A DNA stretch of 64,000 nucleotides from Ophiostoma sp. CBS 140.51 (Eukaryota; Ascomycota; Sordariomycetes; Ophiostomatales; Ophiostomataceae). Positions 44,883-55,816 of the stretch are shown one piece after another. Position numbers and translations under genes: made by a program. Under the pieces are notes generated by a model that did no database searches, was not told the origin of the DNA, and was given only the letters and a program-made list of their open reading frames with translations. Position 1 is the stretch's first letter. Each line of letters opens with the position of its first letter. The stretch is from assembly GCA_029298735.1 (NCBI GenBank), contig JANSLP010000023.1:1-64000 (forward strand). The letters are read 5' to 3'.

Positions 44883-46892
44883 ATGGCCGGTAACATCGAT
44901 AACGAGTTTATCGCGGCCGAGGAAGAAGCCTCCCCGCGCATGTACCCTGAAAGACGCCGCTCCAGCATCGAGCGCCACCGCGACGACCTCGAGCGTATCC
45001 CGACCGCCGGCAGCGCTGCCTCCTCCTCTTCGTCTTCTGTTAGCGACAATGCCTCCCGCCTGCGGTCAGGAGCGTCGGCAGGGCCCGCGGGTCTTAATCG
45101 CACACGCAGCGAAGCCGAGATAGAGCGCCACCAGACCCAGTTGATGCGCATCCAGACGGCGAGAAGTCAGCACAGCGGCACCGTCGGTCGGAGTGTCACC
45201 AGCCGCCGCTCACAAAAGCCCCTGCCGGCCTTTGGCGAGGGCAAGCCCTATCCGCCGCCGATGCCTGATCAGGAGCAGTACGTCGTCGAGTTTGATGGGC
45301 CCGACGACCCGCTGCACGCCCAGAACTGGCCGATCAAGAAGAAGTGAGCTCCCCCATCTGTACTTTTGTGATTAATTTGCTTTCCGTACTAACAGCGCAG
45401 GGTCTTCACTGGTGCTTTCTTGGGCTTCACGACCATGACGTCTGCCTTCGCCTCGTCCATTTTCTCTGCTGCCACCGCAGCTGTGGGAGCCGAGTTTGGT
45501 GTTTCGTCCGAGGTCGGCATTCTGGGTGTGTCCTTTTACGTTCTGGGTTTCGCTTTCGGTCCCACGCTCTGGGCTCCCTTGTCTGAGCTGAAGGGTCGTC
45601 GCCTGCCCATCAACATCTCCATGTTCGGTTTCATGCTCTTCTCTTTCGCTGTCGCCACTGCCAAGGACCTGCAAACCGTGCTTATCTGCCGTTTCTTTGC
45701 CGGTTTCTTCGGTGCCTGCCCGCTCGCTGTCGTCGCCGCTATCTTCTCCGACATGTTCGACAACCGGACACGTGGTATCGCCATTACGATTTTCTCTATT
45801 GCCGTCTTTGCTGGTCCCTTGCTGGGTCCCTTCATCGGTGGCTTCATCACTGAGTCCTACCTGGGCTGGCGCTGGACCATGTACCTCGCCGGTATCATGG
45901 GCGCGACCTGCTTCTGCCTGAACCTGTTCTTCCTCGAGGAAACCTACCCGCCTGCGATCCTGGTCCAGAAGGCCTCCGACTTGCGCCGCCGCACCAAGAA
46001 CTGGGGCATCCACGCCCGCCAGGAGGAGATTGAGATTGACTTCCGCGAGCTGCTCAACAAGAACTTCTCGCGCCCCATGCGCTTGCTGTTCACGGAGCCT
46101 ATCGTGCTGCTGCTGTCCATCTACATGTCCTTTATTTACGGAATTCTGTACCTGTTCCTGACTGCGTACCCCTTCGTCTTCCAAAAGATCCACCACATGT
46201 CGCCCGGTGTCGGCGGTCTGCCGTTCTTCGGTATGATTGTCGGCCAGGTCATTGCCGGTATCACCATGATCCTGCAGCAGCCGTGGTACAACCGCAAGCT
46301 CAAGGCCAACAACAATGTGCCCGTCCCCGAGTGGCGTCTGCCCTCCGTCATTGCCGGCGGCGTTGCCTTTACTGGTGGCATCTTCTGGTTCGGCTGGTCG
46401 GGCTACCGTGAGAACATTCACTGGATTGTCCCCACGCTGTCTGGTATCCTCACTGGCTTCGGTCTCATGTCGATTTTCCTGCAGTCGCTCAACTACCTCA
46501 TCGACGCCTACCTCATGTTCGCCGCCTCCGCCATTGCCGGCAACACTTTCATGCGTTCGCTCTTTGGCGCCGGTTTCCCGCTCTTCGCTACCTATATGTT
46601 TAACGGTCTCGGTATCGAGTGGGCTAGCACACTGCTCGGCTCCATTGGTGCTGTTCTCGTCCCCATCCCTGTCATCTTCATGATCTACGGTGCCCGCATC
46701 CGCAAGCACAGTGCCTACGCCCCAACCCCGCCTCCCCACGCAGTTGCTGCTGCCGACGACGAGGCCGACGGTGAGGGTGCTGTCAACGGCAGTGCCAACG
46801 GCAACGTCGATAAGGAGGGCGTGCCCATCAACGACGCGCCCCGCCACGATATTGAGGCCGCCGCCGCCAACACTAGCAACAAGGCACAATAG
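44883..46892 (+). CDS. MFS DHA1 drug/polyamine:H+ antiporter
   Basis: Joins 44883-45343 and 45401-46892, giving 650 residues. It is a twelve-helix plasma-membrane exporter. A hydrophilic, Ser- and Arg-rich N-terminus (1-150) ends in DPLHAQNWPIKKK, the usual entry to the first helix (VFTGAFLGFTTMTSAFASSI). Motif A appears as SELKGRRLPINIS and the antiporter motif C as FAGPLLGPFIGGFI. The tail after about 600 is Ala/Asp-rich. The 57-nt intron (45344-45400) has a tactaac branch site and joins in phase 2. Relatives include polyamine exporters and cycloheximide/fluconazole resistance pumps; the substrate cannot be told from sequence. The ATG context is good (cacaATGg). Confidence 0.9.
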
Positions 46893-49324
46893 GTCAGCAC
46901 CTTGGTCGTGGAAGGCGGCTACATCCGGGAGGTCGTTCGTCGTCTTCCGGCTTAATATGTATTTGTCTTTTGGACATTCACTACACCACGCATATCATTG
47001 CGTGCTTACACAACTTTACACAAAGCTCTCCTAATTTCTTAATGTTTCCTTCTTTCTGTTTTGGACTCTTGGGTACGGTGCGCCCTGCGCTTATTTTTTC
47101 TGGTTTTTTTTTGCATAGAATGGGATTGGATGATACCTTGCACCCGTTTTGGTCCTTTTGGGTTTTTTCTTATTGTTGGAATAAAAATAATACTTTAATA
47201 AACAAAGTCAACTTCAACATGCTTCCTCTTAAGACACAGTTTCGACACCGTCTCTACGACATTGAGCAACCCCGCCAATGCCACAAGAAATATATGTCGT
47301 GGAACAGTGATTCCATGCTTGACGACAGCACTTACCGCTTTTTTGTGCTTTGCGTTGTATTATTGATTGACTTGACGAGTAGATATCTCCTAACCCAGCA
47401 ACAGTCCCACGAACTCAATTCAACAATCCGGACGAACGATTATCCAAAAGACTCCGATCTACTGTGAGCCCTGGTATGTTGATGCTTCGACCTTTACTTC
47501 CAAGTTGCGATAACACGGTGTCAACGTCATTGTTGGGGCACAGAGCGGTAACGTGGTCAAAGCCAGTTTGGCCGGGGACGAAGATAGAAGCCGTTTTTGT
47601 CACAGCAGATGAGCTTGCCTCACTCAAACTTCCCCACACGAAACGTCCGTCCAAATACTCCGGAGCTCTGGTCTCTTTCCTTGGTCTTTCCCCCAATGTG
47701 TTCCTTCTCAACCTCAACGCCAGCCTCAACAGCCTTCAAGCCTCTTTGATCTTGGCGGAGGTTGTTCGACGGGCAAAGAGTCCACGAGCCACGTTTCAGT
47801 CAAGAAGAGTTCGCTAAATCGCTAAACACGCTACTTTTCCGATCTGACGTAGTATTCCGCGACGCCTTTTCTTACTCGTGCCTATCATGAGCGCACTTGG
47901 ATAAGAGGAACAGCGGGACGTCCCAGTGTTGCAGCCCTGTTTTTTTCTCAGCTACCCTCTGTAAAAAAGAGGGCCCTCACTCTCTTAGCCGCACTTAGAT
48001 ACTGCCCCATCGTGACTCAACTGCTCTCTTCCCAACACACTCAACCTTTTGGGGCTCGTCTCGTTATTGTCAACAATCACTGTCAACGAAGACACGTCAA
48101 AAGTCGATTGCCAATATTCTGTGTCAACAATGGCCCGGCCCGGCCAACATGTGCGTTTGTTAAATATACATCCCCGGAAATACGGCCGTTTCGGCGCCGA
48201 TATTCCATTCGGCGACCGACCTCTACTCTTGTCTTGGTTTCACTCCCAACAATCGCCCTCTCAACAGCACAACGGCACAAACCGTTACTATGACAGGTTG
48301 ACAAGTTCCCGTACCCGTGTCTGTGTCTGTGCTCTTTATTTCCAGTTTCCAACGATCTTCAATTCAACAGTAACCTCCGCTTATTGTAAGACGGGTCGCG
48401 CCCAAAGAGAAACTCTGGATCCGCCAGCTTACAAAAGTAAGTCCCAGTATTTCAGTAGTTTAGTAGTAAAGTAGCTCAACGCATAAGACGGGCTATCGCC
48501 GGCGAAACGTTGTCGAGTCAGGTCAACCTCGATTGGAGCTATCATTTGTAATCGAGGAGAAACTAAACTCGTCGCTCTTCAACTTTGAGCACTTAGTACT
48601 CACTCAGTAGGCAATTGCTTGGCTGGGCTTGTTACCGGCCAATTTGTAGGTCTGGTGTCTCGTGGTGCTTTGTGTCTTAAGTTCTGCGCTCTGTGCTCTG
48701 CTCAATTCCGTGTACTCTCTTCTCCCTCCCGTGGAACCACCAAAAAAAAGACAAATCGAAATCCGTACCGGGCCATTTTGGGGAAATACAGCAGAAAAAC
48801 AGCAAAAAAGGACGACGGCCAGTTTTGCGGATACTGTAATCCGCTTTCTTTTTTCTCTTTTTCTTTTTCGGTCTATCTTTTTTGCCTTCTTATTTCCCCT
48901 CACTCTGTTGAAGCGCCTCCTTTCGATTCAAAAGGCTTGGCTTATTCTTTCTTGCTTTTTCCGTACGTACTCCCCTAACTTACACGCCACGAGGTCAGCA
49001 GTTGAGAAGTCACGGAAAACAACATCAATATAAAGAGGACTGTCTTTCCCCTCGCTGTTTTGTCTGTTGAAAACAACAATTGTTCAACTTGCCTTCAACT
49101 AAGACCAAGATTGGCAATCTTATACAGTGGTGGTCTCTTTACTTATTTTCTCCTCTTTTTTATGGTCCCCTTTGAGTCACCCTCGTTGTGTATTACCAGA
49201 CTACCTCTGACCAGTATCTCGATATAATACTCGGGTCATCCCATCTTACGTTTACGTTTCAAAACACACCCGGCTCATTTTCTCGTCCACGTTCACCAAT
49301 TCCCATCTACAACCAACCGACACC
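46893..49324. other. Intergenic between DHA1 transporter and GFA gene
   Basis: About 2.4 kb with no supportable gene. It starts T-rich (DHA1 3' end). TGACTCA lies at 48013-48019 and TGAGTCA at 49173-49179, the latter about 150 bp before the GFA start. A 21-codon uORF (49162-49227) precedes the GFA gene. A short AGTA-rich simple repeat lies near 48440-48475. Confidence 0.45.
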
Positions 49325-49924
49325 ATGGCCGACACAAACACCTCTGGCGAGGGCCAGCAGAAGCGTCTCATCGAGCTCCTCCCGGACTGGCATCCCATTG
49401 CCAAGTCGTACAAGCAGACCCAGGCCGCCAAGAACGATGGTCCATCCACCGAACCCAAGCTGCCCAGCGCCACCTACCGCGGCGGCTGCCACTGCGGCGC
49501 CATCAGCTACGACGTCACGCTGTCGCCGCCTCTGGAGCCCGTGGAGGGATCAAACGAGCCAGGCCACACCGTCATCGACTGCAGCTGTTCCGTGTGCCGC
49601 CGCTTCGGGTACCTCCTGGTCTACCCTTCCAAGGATAACGTCGTGTTCCACAACAAGGGCGGCGGCCAGGCGCGGTGCAAGAAGTACCAGTTCAACCTCA
49701 GGTTGCAGGACCACTTGTTCTGCAAGAACTGCGGATCGAGCGTCATGATTGATTTCCTGGACCGGTTTGACCCGGACTGGCACGGCTTTGGCATCAATGT
49801 GCGGTCGTTGTACGATGTGGACCTGGAAAAGCTGAATGTTCACAAGGTGGACGGCAAGAATGGTGTGGCGCCGGCTGGCGACATGTCCGGACAGTGGTAC
49901 GTGGAGTCGGACACGGAGGAGTAG
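49325..49924 (+). CDS. GFA/CENP-V domain zinc protein
   Basis: A single exon of 199 residues. The GFA fold is a small zinc-binding domain named after glutathione-dependent formaldehyde-activating enzyme and shared with centromere protein V. The expected cysteines are present: Cys55 and Cys57 in GGCHCGAI, Cys86, Cys88 and Cys91 in CSCSVC, and Cys133 and Cys136 in FCKNCGSS. After the domain comes a short stretch (VRSLYDVDLEKLNVHKVDGK) usual in fungal members. The ATG context is strong (acaccATGg). Its substrate is unknown; most fungal members are uncharacterised. It is convergent with trpE, with 261 bp between the stop codons. Confidence 0.9.
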   Translation: MADTNTSGEGQQKRLIELLPDWHPIAKSYKQTQAAKNDGPSTEPKLPSATYRGGCHCGAISYDVTLSPPLEPVEGSNEPGHTVIDCSCSVCRRFGYLLVYPSKDNVVFHNKGGGQARCKKYQFNLRLQDHLFCKNCGSSVMIDFLDRFDPDWHGFGINVRSLYDVDLEKLNVHKVDGKNGVAPAGDMSGQWYVESDTEE

Positions 49925-50185
49925 GGGCAAGTGGTAGGAAAGAAAACAGGTCCAGCAGGATAGGATGGGTGGTTGATTATGCAGCGTTTTGTGCAAAAGA
50001 AAGATCTCAACATAGGTGCTTTTGTTAGTTGGGAAAGAGACTGAGTAGCCCCACTCAAGATATCAAATATATACGAGGAATATACCAATGAACCGATGTG
50101 TTGTAAATGACGAATATACCTCCCTTTATGGGATACCTACTTTTACTCTAGCTGCTTTTAAATTCTCCTTTAAGCCTCCTCCACT

Positions 50186-51943
50186 TCATGGCACACTGCC
50201 GTTCTGCTTTGATTGCCGCCGCGCATATAGCTGCTCGGCCGACGTAATGCAGTGCATGTTCGCGCCCAGCTTGTTCATCGTCTCCATCCACTCGTCGTAC
50301 TCGTCGCTGTCAAAGACAATACCACCGCCCGCCTGCAGGTACGCCACGCCGTCGGCCACCACCATCGTCCGCAACGCAATGCACGTGTCCATGCCGCCGT
50401 CCACTGTCGTCACGCCATCGGCCGCCACGCTGTTGTAACCGAAATAGCCCACGGCACCAGCATACACACCACGCTTCTCGCCCTCCAGCTCGGCAATCAG
50501 CTCCATTGCCCGCACCTTGGGCGCGCCCGACACGGTGCCGGCAGGGAAGATGGACCGGAAAGCATCAAAGCGCGTGCACTCGGGCCGCAAGACACCCGAC
50601 ACCTGCGAGACCAAATGCTGCACGTGCGAGAACTTCTCAACAACCATGAGGCGGTCAACACGGGTCTCGCGCGGGTCGCAGACGCGGGTGACGTCGTTGC
50701 GGGCCAGATCGCACAGCATGACGTGCTCGGCGCGGTCCTTGAGCGACTGGCGCAGCTCCTCGGCGAGGGCCTCGTCCTCCTCGGGGGTTTTGCCGCGTTT
50801 GACGGTACCCGCAATGGGATGCGTAATGATGCGGCCCGCCTCGGCCTTGACGAGCAGCTCCGGGGAGGCGCCGACAATCTGGAAGCGGCCGCCGCAGTTG
50901 ACATAAAACAAATAAGGCGAAGGGTTGACGGTGCGCAGGTGGCGGTAAATGTTGAAGGGGTGCAAGTCGGTGGGACGGGCAAACCGCTGCGAGGGCACCG
51001 CCTGGATAATGTCGCCCTTGACAATATGCTTCTTGAGTTCGGTGACGTGGTTCATGTAGCCGTCCTGGCCGACGTTGGACGTGTATTCGCGGCCGAGCTC
51101 AACAGGCTTCTGCTCGGGCAGCGGCGTCTCGGGGCCGTTGAGGACATCAATGAGCTCGTTAATGACACCGGTTGCGCGGCGGTACTCGGCCTCAATGGCG
51201 GCGTCGTCGTAGGTCTCGCCCTCGCCCGTGGGCTCGACATTCAGATAGGTAATGACCTTGATAATGCCAAAGAATCGGTCAAACGCGACAATGGTGTCGT
51301 AGAAGCAGAACTGCGACTCGGGGATCTTGAGCACATCCTTCATCTCGCGTGCTGTCTTGGGTTCGAACTATAGTCGTGAGCACTTATCCTATAATTCCAA
51401 ACAGGGTGACAGGGGGACATACATATCTGACGCAGTCGTAGGAAACGTAGCCGACGGCACCGCCAGCCAATGGCGGCAGCTGCACACCGGGCACATGAGC
51501 GACAGAAAAGCGTGCCAGCTCGGCCTCGAGCGCCGGCAGCGGGTCGCTGGCCTCGCCGAAACCGGGGCCCGTCTCAATCACCTTGCGCGGCCCTGCAGCC
51601 ACAAAACTGTAGCGGCCAACCCGCTCGGTGGCGGCGCTCTCAAACAGAAATGAGTACTTGGACTTGGAGTGCTCCGACACTTTGAGGTATGCCGCCGAGG
51701 GAGTAATCAGGTCCGACGAGATCTGGCCGTACACCGGCACCAGGTTCGGCCGCTTGTATGAAGAAGCGCTGCCCTTGGCGGCCTCGGCCTTGGCTGTCTG
51801 CGTGACGCCGGCCAGAACCGACTTGACCGTCTCGAGGGACGGCACAATGACGTCCTAAGGAGGTCAGTGAGTGAACGAGCACACTGAGGGAAGTGTGAGT
51901 GAGGGGCAGGGCTGAGACGTACAGGACCGTCCATGGCTGCCAT
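50186..51943 (-). CDS. trpE: Anthranilate synthase component I
   Basis: Complement of join(50186-51367, 51423-51854, 51923-51943), 544 residues. It converts chorismate to anthranilate, the first step of tryptophan synthesis, using ammonia from the glutaminase partner (component II, not in this window). The tryptophan feedback element is FLFES near residue 60. The chorismate-binding core includes HPIAGTVKRG, CDLARND, FPAGTVSGAPKVRAMELI and AGAVGYFGYNS. The first exon has only seven codons (MAAMDGP). Introns of 68 and 55 nt join in phase 0, giving GP-DVIVPSLE and DCVRY-FEPKTARE. A TGACTCA site for the general amino-acid control activator lies at 52178-52184, about 235 bp upstream. Confidence 0.96.
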
Positions 51944-53053
51944 GGTACGGAATGAGATGAAAGAAGATGGAGATATGAAATTTGAGGAAAAGAAAATGGG
52001 TTGGGAACGGCAATATGTCCGTTTTTGTGTTGTTTGGTGATTGTCTTATAAGTTGAGTTGTCAAGAGTATGATCAAGACAACGTCAAGACGAGAAAAGGT
52101 GAGAAGGTGAGCGGCGGGCGTTTCCGTAATCTGTGAGGCGAGGTTTCGCTGGTTGCGAATATGCTTCTTTAGTGTGGTGACTCAAAAATCCTTGGTGAGA
52201 TTTACCGTTGGGCTGCCCGCCTATAAGAATACACCCATTGCCACCTGGGCTCCTTCTCGTCCGTCCTTGTTCGGCCGTCGATTCCTTTATTTTTATTTTG
52301 AGCCGCACTTTCCTAATCTCATCATCTTTTTTACGAAGTAATACGGGGCAATTACAGTTGCAGTTGCTCCTTCCCAATTGACTTTTCACAATCGTTGCTC
52401 AAGTCGGTGGCTCTTGCTGTTTGTGCTCGCCGAAGTTCTTCAACGCTCCTTCCACAAGCTTTCACAGTAGACAGTGCAACTGCGACCTGTGGGACCGGAC
52501 CTGCCAGTTTTGGTCTCTTGCCATTTTTTCCACGCCAGCCAAATAGATTCCATTCTACCCTTTTTTCACTCTAAAAGCCGCCTTCCATTGGCTTTGAAAT
52601 CGCCTGCCAAACGTTCGAAGCGGGCGCTGTTGAGCCCCACATCCGGCGAGTCGTTTCTAACATCGATGTCCAAAAGAGGACTAATGCTCTCGTGACGCCG
52701 ATCGCTTACAAGAATACGGAGAACTGGTTCCGCCGCACAACTCACTCACAGTTTACAACTCACAACGTCTTATGAGATGTGAGGGAACTCAATATGTAGT
52801 CCAATTCTGCCCTGACTTTTTTTTACACTTTTTTCGTCTAATTTACCACGACCTCTCATGTTTATGAGTTTAATTGGGAGTATCTTTGTCTCTACATAGT
52901 CTATGGCTAAAGTAAAGGTTTAGCAATGAAATGAAAAAAAGTTAAAAATAAAATAAAAATGGCAAAACTTACTTACTCGTGTATCAAACGCCCTTCTTTT
53001 TTATCACCTTTTCGCTGTTTAATTTATGAAATCCTTAGGTACACCCCACCTCC
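51944..53053. other. trpE promoter and CysRS 3' region
   Basis: No gene is supported. Next to trpE the + strand is purine-rich (the CT-rich leader on the - strand), with TGACTCA at 52178-52184. From about 52790 to 53040 the sequence is very AT-rich, consistent with the 3' end of the CysRS gene, whose stop is at 53054-53056. Confidence 0.5.
52178..52184. promoter_or_regulatory. TGACTCA general-control (CPC1/Gcn4-type) site
   Basis: A perfect TGASTCA heptamer 235 bp upstream of the trpE start. In fungi, Gcn4 in yeast and CPC1/CpcA in filamentous ascomycetes bind this motif to induce amino-acid biosynthesis genes, including tryptophan genes. About eight such heptamers are expected by chance in 64 kb, so its position, not its presence, is the argument. 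Confidence 0.55.
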
Positions 53054-55816
53054 TTATGCCGACCCAAACTTCTCAATGTACGAATCGTGCAGCTTCTTTT
53101 GACGGTCCCACTCCTTCTTGAGCCGTTTCGCCTGCGTCTTGGGCACATCGCTGCCGTCTGCCAGCTTTGTCGGCAAGCCCTCGGCGTCCCAGGCGCTGAA
53201 ATCGGCCGTGTTGCTGCGGAATAGCTCTGTGGGAGGCACCTTGGCCTTGGCCCACTTCTCTTCCTCGGCCTTTTCACGTGCACGGGCGGCCTCCTCCTTG
53301 AGCCGGGCCTTCTCGGCGACAGCAGCAGCCTTTTCCTCGCGGGCAGCCACAAGCTTGGCCACGGGCACAAACTTGATCAAGCTGGGACGGTCGGGTTGGT
53401 CGTCGAGCTGGACGCCCAGCTCTACCAGATCGTAGTCGCGGATGCGGTCGCTCAAACCCAGAATGGCGCCCTTCTTGTCCTTGTTGTCGGCGTTGACGGC
53501 AGTGCGGCGCAGCTCGTCACGCAGCTGGGAGACGGCGCGTAGGAACGGTAGGGCGAGCTGCTCAATGTCGTACTGGCCACCAGCAGCACTAGCTTCCTTC
53601 TCGAGGGCGACAAACTCGACATCGGGCCGCAGCTCGGCCAGTAGCGTGTTGAGTGCTGTTTCCGTCGTCAAACCCAGCGCGGCCACGTCGCCCTTGACCT
53701 TGGCGAAGACGCCGCTGTAGGGCTGGACGGCCACCTTGGGGTCAACGACGCCGCCACCACCGGCAGAATTGGCCGTCGGGTTGGCTGGGCCCCAGCCGAG
53801 ACTGGACTCGTAGGGCGGCTGTGCGTTGGGGTCAAGGCCGAAGACGCCGACAATCTTGGTTACCCAGCGGGCGACGGCTTCGATCGTCGCGAGGTCGGCA
53901 TTAGCATCACTCATGGAAACGTTGGCATTGCGGACAAGACGCAGAATGACCTGCAATGCACCGGGCGTGTCAAACGAGCTGCGGAGTGCCGCATCGAGGT
54001 CGGCCTTGGCCTGCTCAAACTCGCCGGCCAGGCCACTGCCATTGTTGTTAACGGCGGCCTTGTCTTCGGCCTCGGCCAGCGTCAGCTTCTGGATGCTGCT
54101 GGCGACACCGGCCTCGGCCAGCCGTGCCTTGACGTTGGTGAAGAAGTTGTCCAGCGTATTCTCAAAGCTGCTGGCTTGCTTGCGCATATCCGGCGAGATC
54201 TCCAGACCGTCGTTCCAGCGGCTCAGCATAAAGACAATGCGCATGCTGCGCGACGTGTAGCCCGTGGCCAGGGCGTCCTGGATCGTCTGGAAGTTCTTGA
54301 GCGACTTGGACATCTTGGAGCCCGCAATCGACAAGTGGCCCATGTGGAAGAAATACCGCACCCAGCTGTGCTCGCCCACCTCGGGCCGGTGGAAGAAGGC
54401 CTCGCTCTGCGCCAGCTCATTGTCGTGATGGGGAAACGCCAGGTCGATGCCGCCCGAGTGGATATCCATCTGCTCGCCTAGCTTGTCCGATGCCATGACC
54501 GAGCACTCAATGTGCCAGCCAGGACGACCGTCACCCCAGGGACTCGGCCAGTACGGCTCACCCGGCTTGGACTTCTTCCACAGCGCAAAGTCGCCGGGGC
54601 GGCGCTTGCCCGCCAAGCTCTTGGACAGCGAGCCCTCACCCTCTTCCTGCAGGGCTTTGTCGTTTTTGCTCTCGGGCCGCAGGCGCGCATAGGTGTTGCC
54701 CGCTTTTTCAAAGGCGTCAATGTCAAAGTAGACGGACGAGTTGGCCTCGTACGCGAAGCCCTTGGCAATGATACCCTCGATAAACGTCACAATCTGCGGC
54801 ACGTACTCGGTGACGCGCGTAATGGTGTCCGGCGGCAGCACATTGAGGGCGTCCATGTCGTCAGTAAACAGCTGCTCCATCTGCTTGGTCAGGTCGGTGA
54901 ACATGGTCTGGTCGCTAGTGTCGATCGTCTCCTTGTAGAGCGAGTCGAGGTACGGCAGCAGGATTTCTTCGGCATCATCAAAGATGCTGCCCGTCTGCAG
55001 ACCGCGCGCTGCAGCGTCCATATTGGCGACGTGCATCTTGGTCTTGGCCTCCGCGTCGCCCGGCTTGTCGCCCAGCGTCGTGGCCAGCGCGCCGCCCGCC
55101 AGGACACCGCCGTAGGCCGCATCACGGCGCGCCACGTAGTTTGTCTCGTCCAGCTTTGCGTCGCTGCCCTCGAAGAGGAGTGGAAGGTTGGAGTTGGCAT
55201 AGGCCAGGAAGGCAGCCGTGGCAAGAGCATGGCGCTCCTCTGCACTGTAGGGCTTCTCGCGCTCGAGGTCGTAGAGGCGCTTGCGGCGGGCCTTGATGAT
55301 AATCTTGTCGTCGACGTCGGTGATGTTCATGACAAAGTTGACCTTGAGGTCAAAGTAGTGCATCAAAATGCGGCGGATGACGTCCGTGGATACGTAATTG
55401 CGCGCATGGCCCATGTGGCTCAGATCGTAAACGGTGGGGCCGCACGAGTACCAGGACACGGACCCGTCCTCCTTGGTGACAAAGGGCACGGCGGCGCCCG
55501 GCTTGAGCGAGTTGTAGACGGCAATGCCGCCAGCCGAGGGCGACTTAGTCGAGGTGGCTGTCGACATGATGGGAAAGGGAGGGGGGATGTTCGTAGAGGA
55601 AGGGAAGTTCGATGTGCAATAGGTCGCGTGGTGTTCAACTGAGTTGTATGCTCGTCGGTGCTTTGCGATGCTGCCCAGAGAGAGGGAAGTGATCGTCCGG
55701 AACGAGGCAAGGGGCCGTCTTTGTAGTCGAAGAGAAAGACGAGACGACGTCAAAGTCAAAGTCGAAGACGGCGGCGGCCGGCGGACGAGGATGGCTGTCA
55801 GCCCCGGAGGGTGCAT
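53054..55816 (-). CDS. CRS1: Cysteinyl-tRNA synthetase, probably dual-targeted
   Basis: A single exon. From the upstream ATG (55816) the protein has 920 residues; from the next in-frame ATG used for a canonical cytosolic form (55567) it has 837. Class I synthetase charging tRNA-Cys. In the short form, Cys42 in YSCGPTVYD, the HIGH-type HMGH at 51-54, the zinc residues in WHIECS and the GGIDLAFPHHDNE block, and KMSKS at about 418-422 are all present. The C-terminus (AREEKAAA... to WDAEGLPTKLADGS) matches the eukaryotic cytosolic enzyme. The extra 83 residues are rich in Arg, Ser, Thr and Leu with almost no acidic residues, like a mitochondrial presequence. The upstream ATG has a weak context (T at -3), the downstream one a better context (A at -3), so leaky scanning could yield both forms. 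A TGAGTCA site lies at 55851-55857. Confidence 0.93.
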   Translation of the reverse strand: MHPPGLTAILVRRPPPSSTLTLTSSRLSLRLQRRPLASFRTITSLSLGSIAKHRRAYNSVEHHATYCTSNFPSSTNIPPPFPIMSTATSTKSPSAGGIAVYNSLKPGAAVPFVTKEDGSVSWYSCGPTVYDLSHMGHARNYVSTDVIRRILMHYFDLKVNFVMNITDVDDKIIIKARRKRLYDLEREKPYSAEERHALATAAFLAYANSNLPLLFEGSDAKLDETNYVARRDAAYGGVLAGGALATTLGDKPGDAEAKTKMHVANMDAAARGLQTGSIFDDAEEILLPYLDSLYKETIDTSDQTMFTDLTKQMEQLFTDDMDALNVLPPDTITRVTEYVPQIVTFIEGIIAKGFAYEANSSVYFDIDAFEKAGNTYARLRPESKNDKALQEEGEGSLSKSLAGKRRPGDFALWKKSKPGEPYWPSPWGDGRPGWHIECSVMASDKLGEQMDIHSGGIDLAFPHHDNELAQSEAFFHRPEVGEHSWVRYFFHMGHLSIAGSKMSKSLKNFQTIQDALATGYTSRSMRIVFMLSRWNDGLEISPDMRKQASSFENTLDNFFTNVKARLAEAGVASSIQKLTLAEAEDKAAVNNNGSGLAGEFEQAKADLDAALRSSFDTPGALQVILRLVRNANVSMSDANADLATIEAVARWVTKIVGVFGLDPNAQPPYESSLGWGPANPTANSAGGGGVVDPKVAVQPYSGVFAKVKGDVAALGLTTETALNTLLAELRPDVEFVALEKEASAAGGQYDIEQLALPFLRAVSQLRDELRRTAVNADNKDKKGAILGLSDRIRDYDLVELGVQLDDQPDRPSLIKFVPVAKLVAAREEKAAAVAEKARLKEEAARAREKAEEEKWAKAKVPPTELFRSNTADFSAWDAEGLPTKLADGSDVPKTQAKRLKKEWDRQKKLHDSYIEKFGSA

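Noticed and set aside
45372..46889. 505-codon open frame antisense to the DHA1 transporter
   Set aside because: It mirrors the GC-rich third positions of the real gene and is a hydrophilic, unfamiliar sequence. The sense strand encodes a complete twelve-helix protein.
50252..51373. 373-codon open frame antisense to trpE
   Set aside because: Mirror of a biased coding sequence; no recognisable domain. A similar 376-codon frame antisense to CysRS (54512-55642) was rejected for the same reason.
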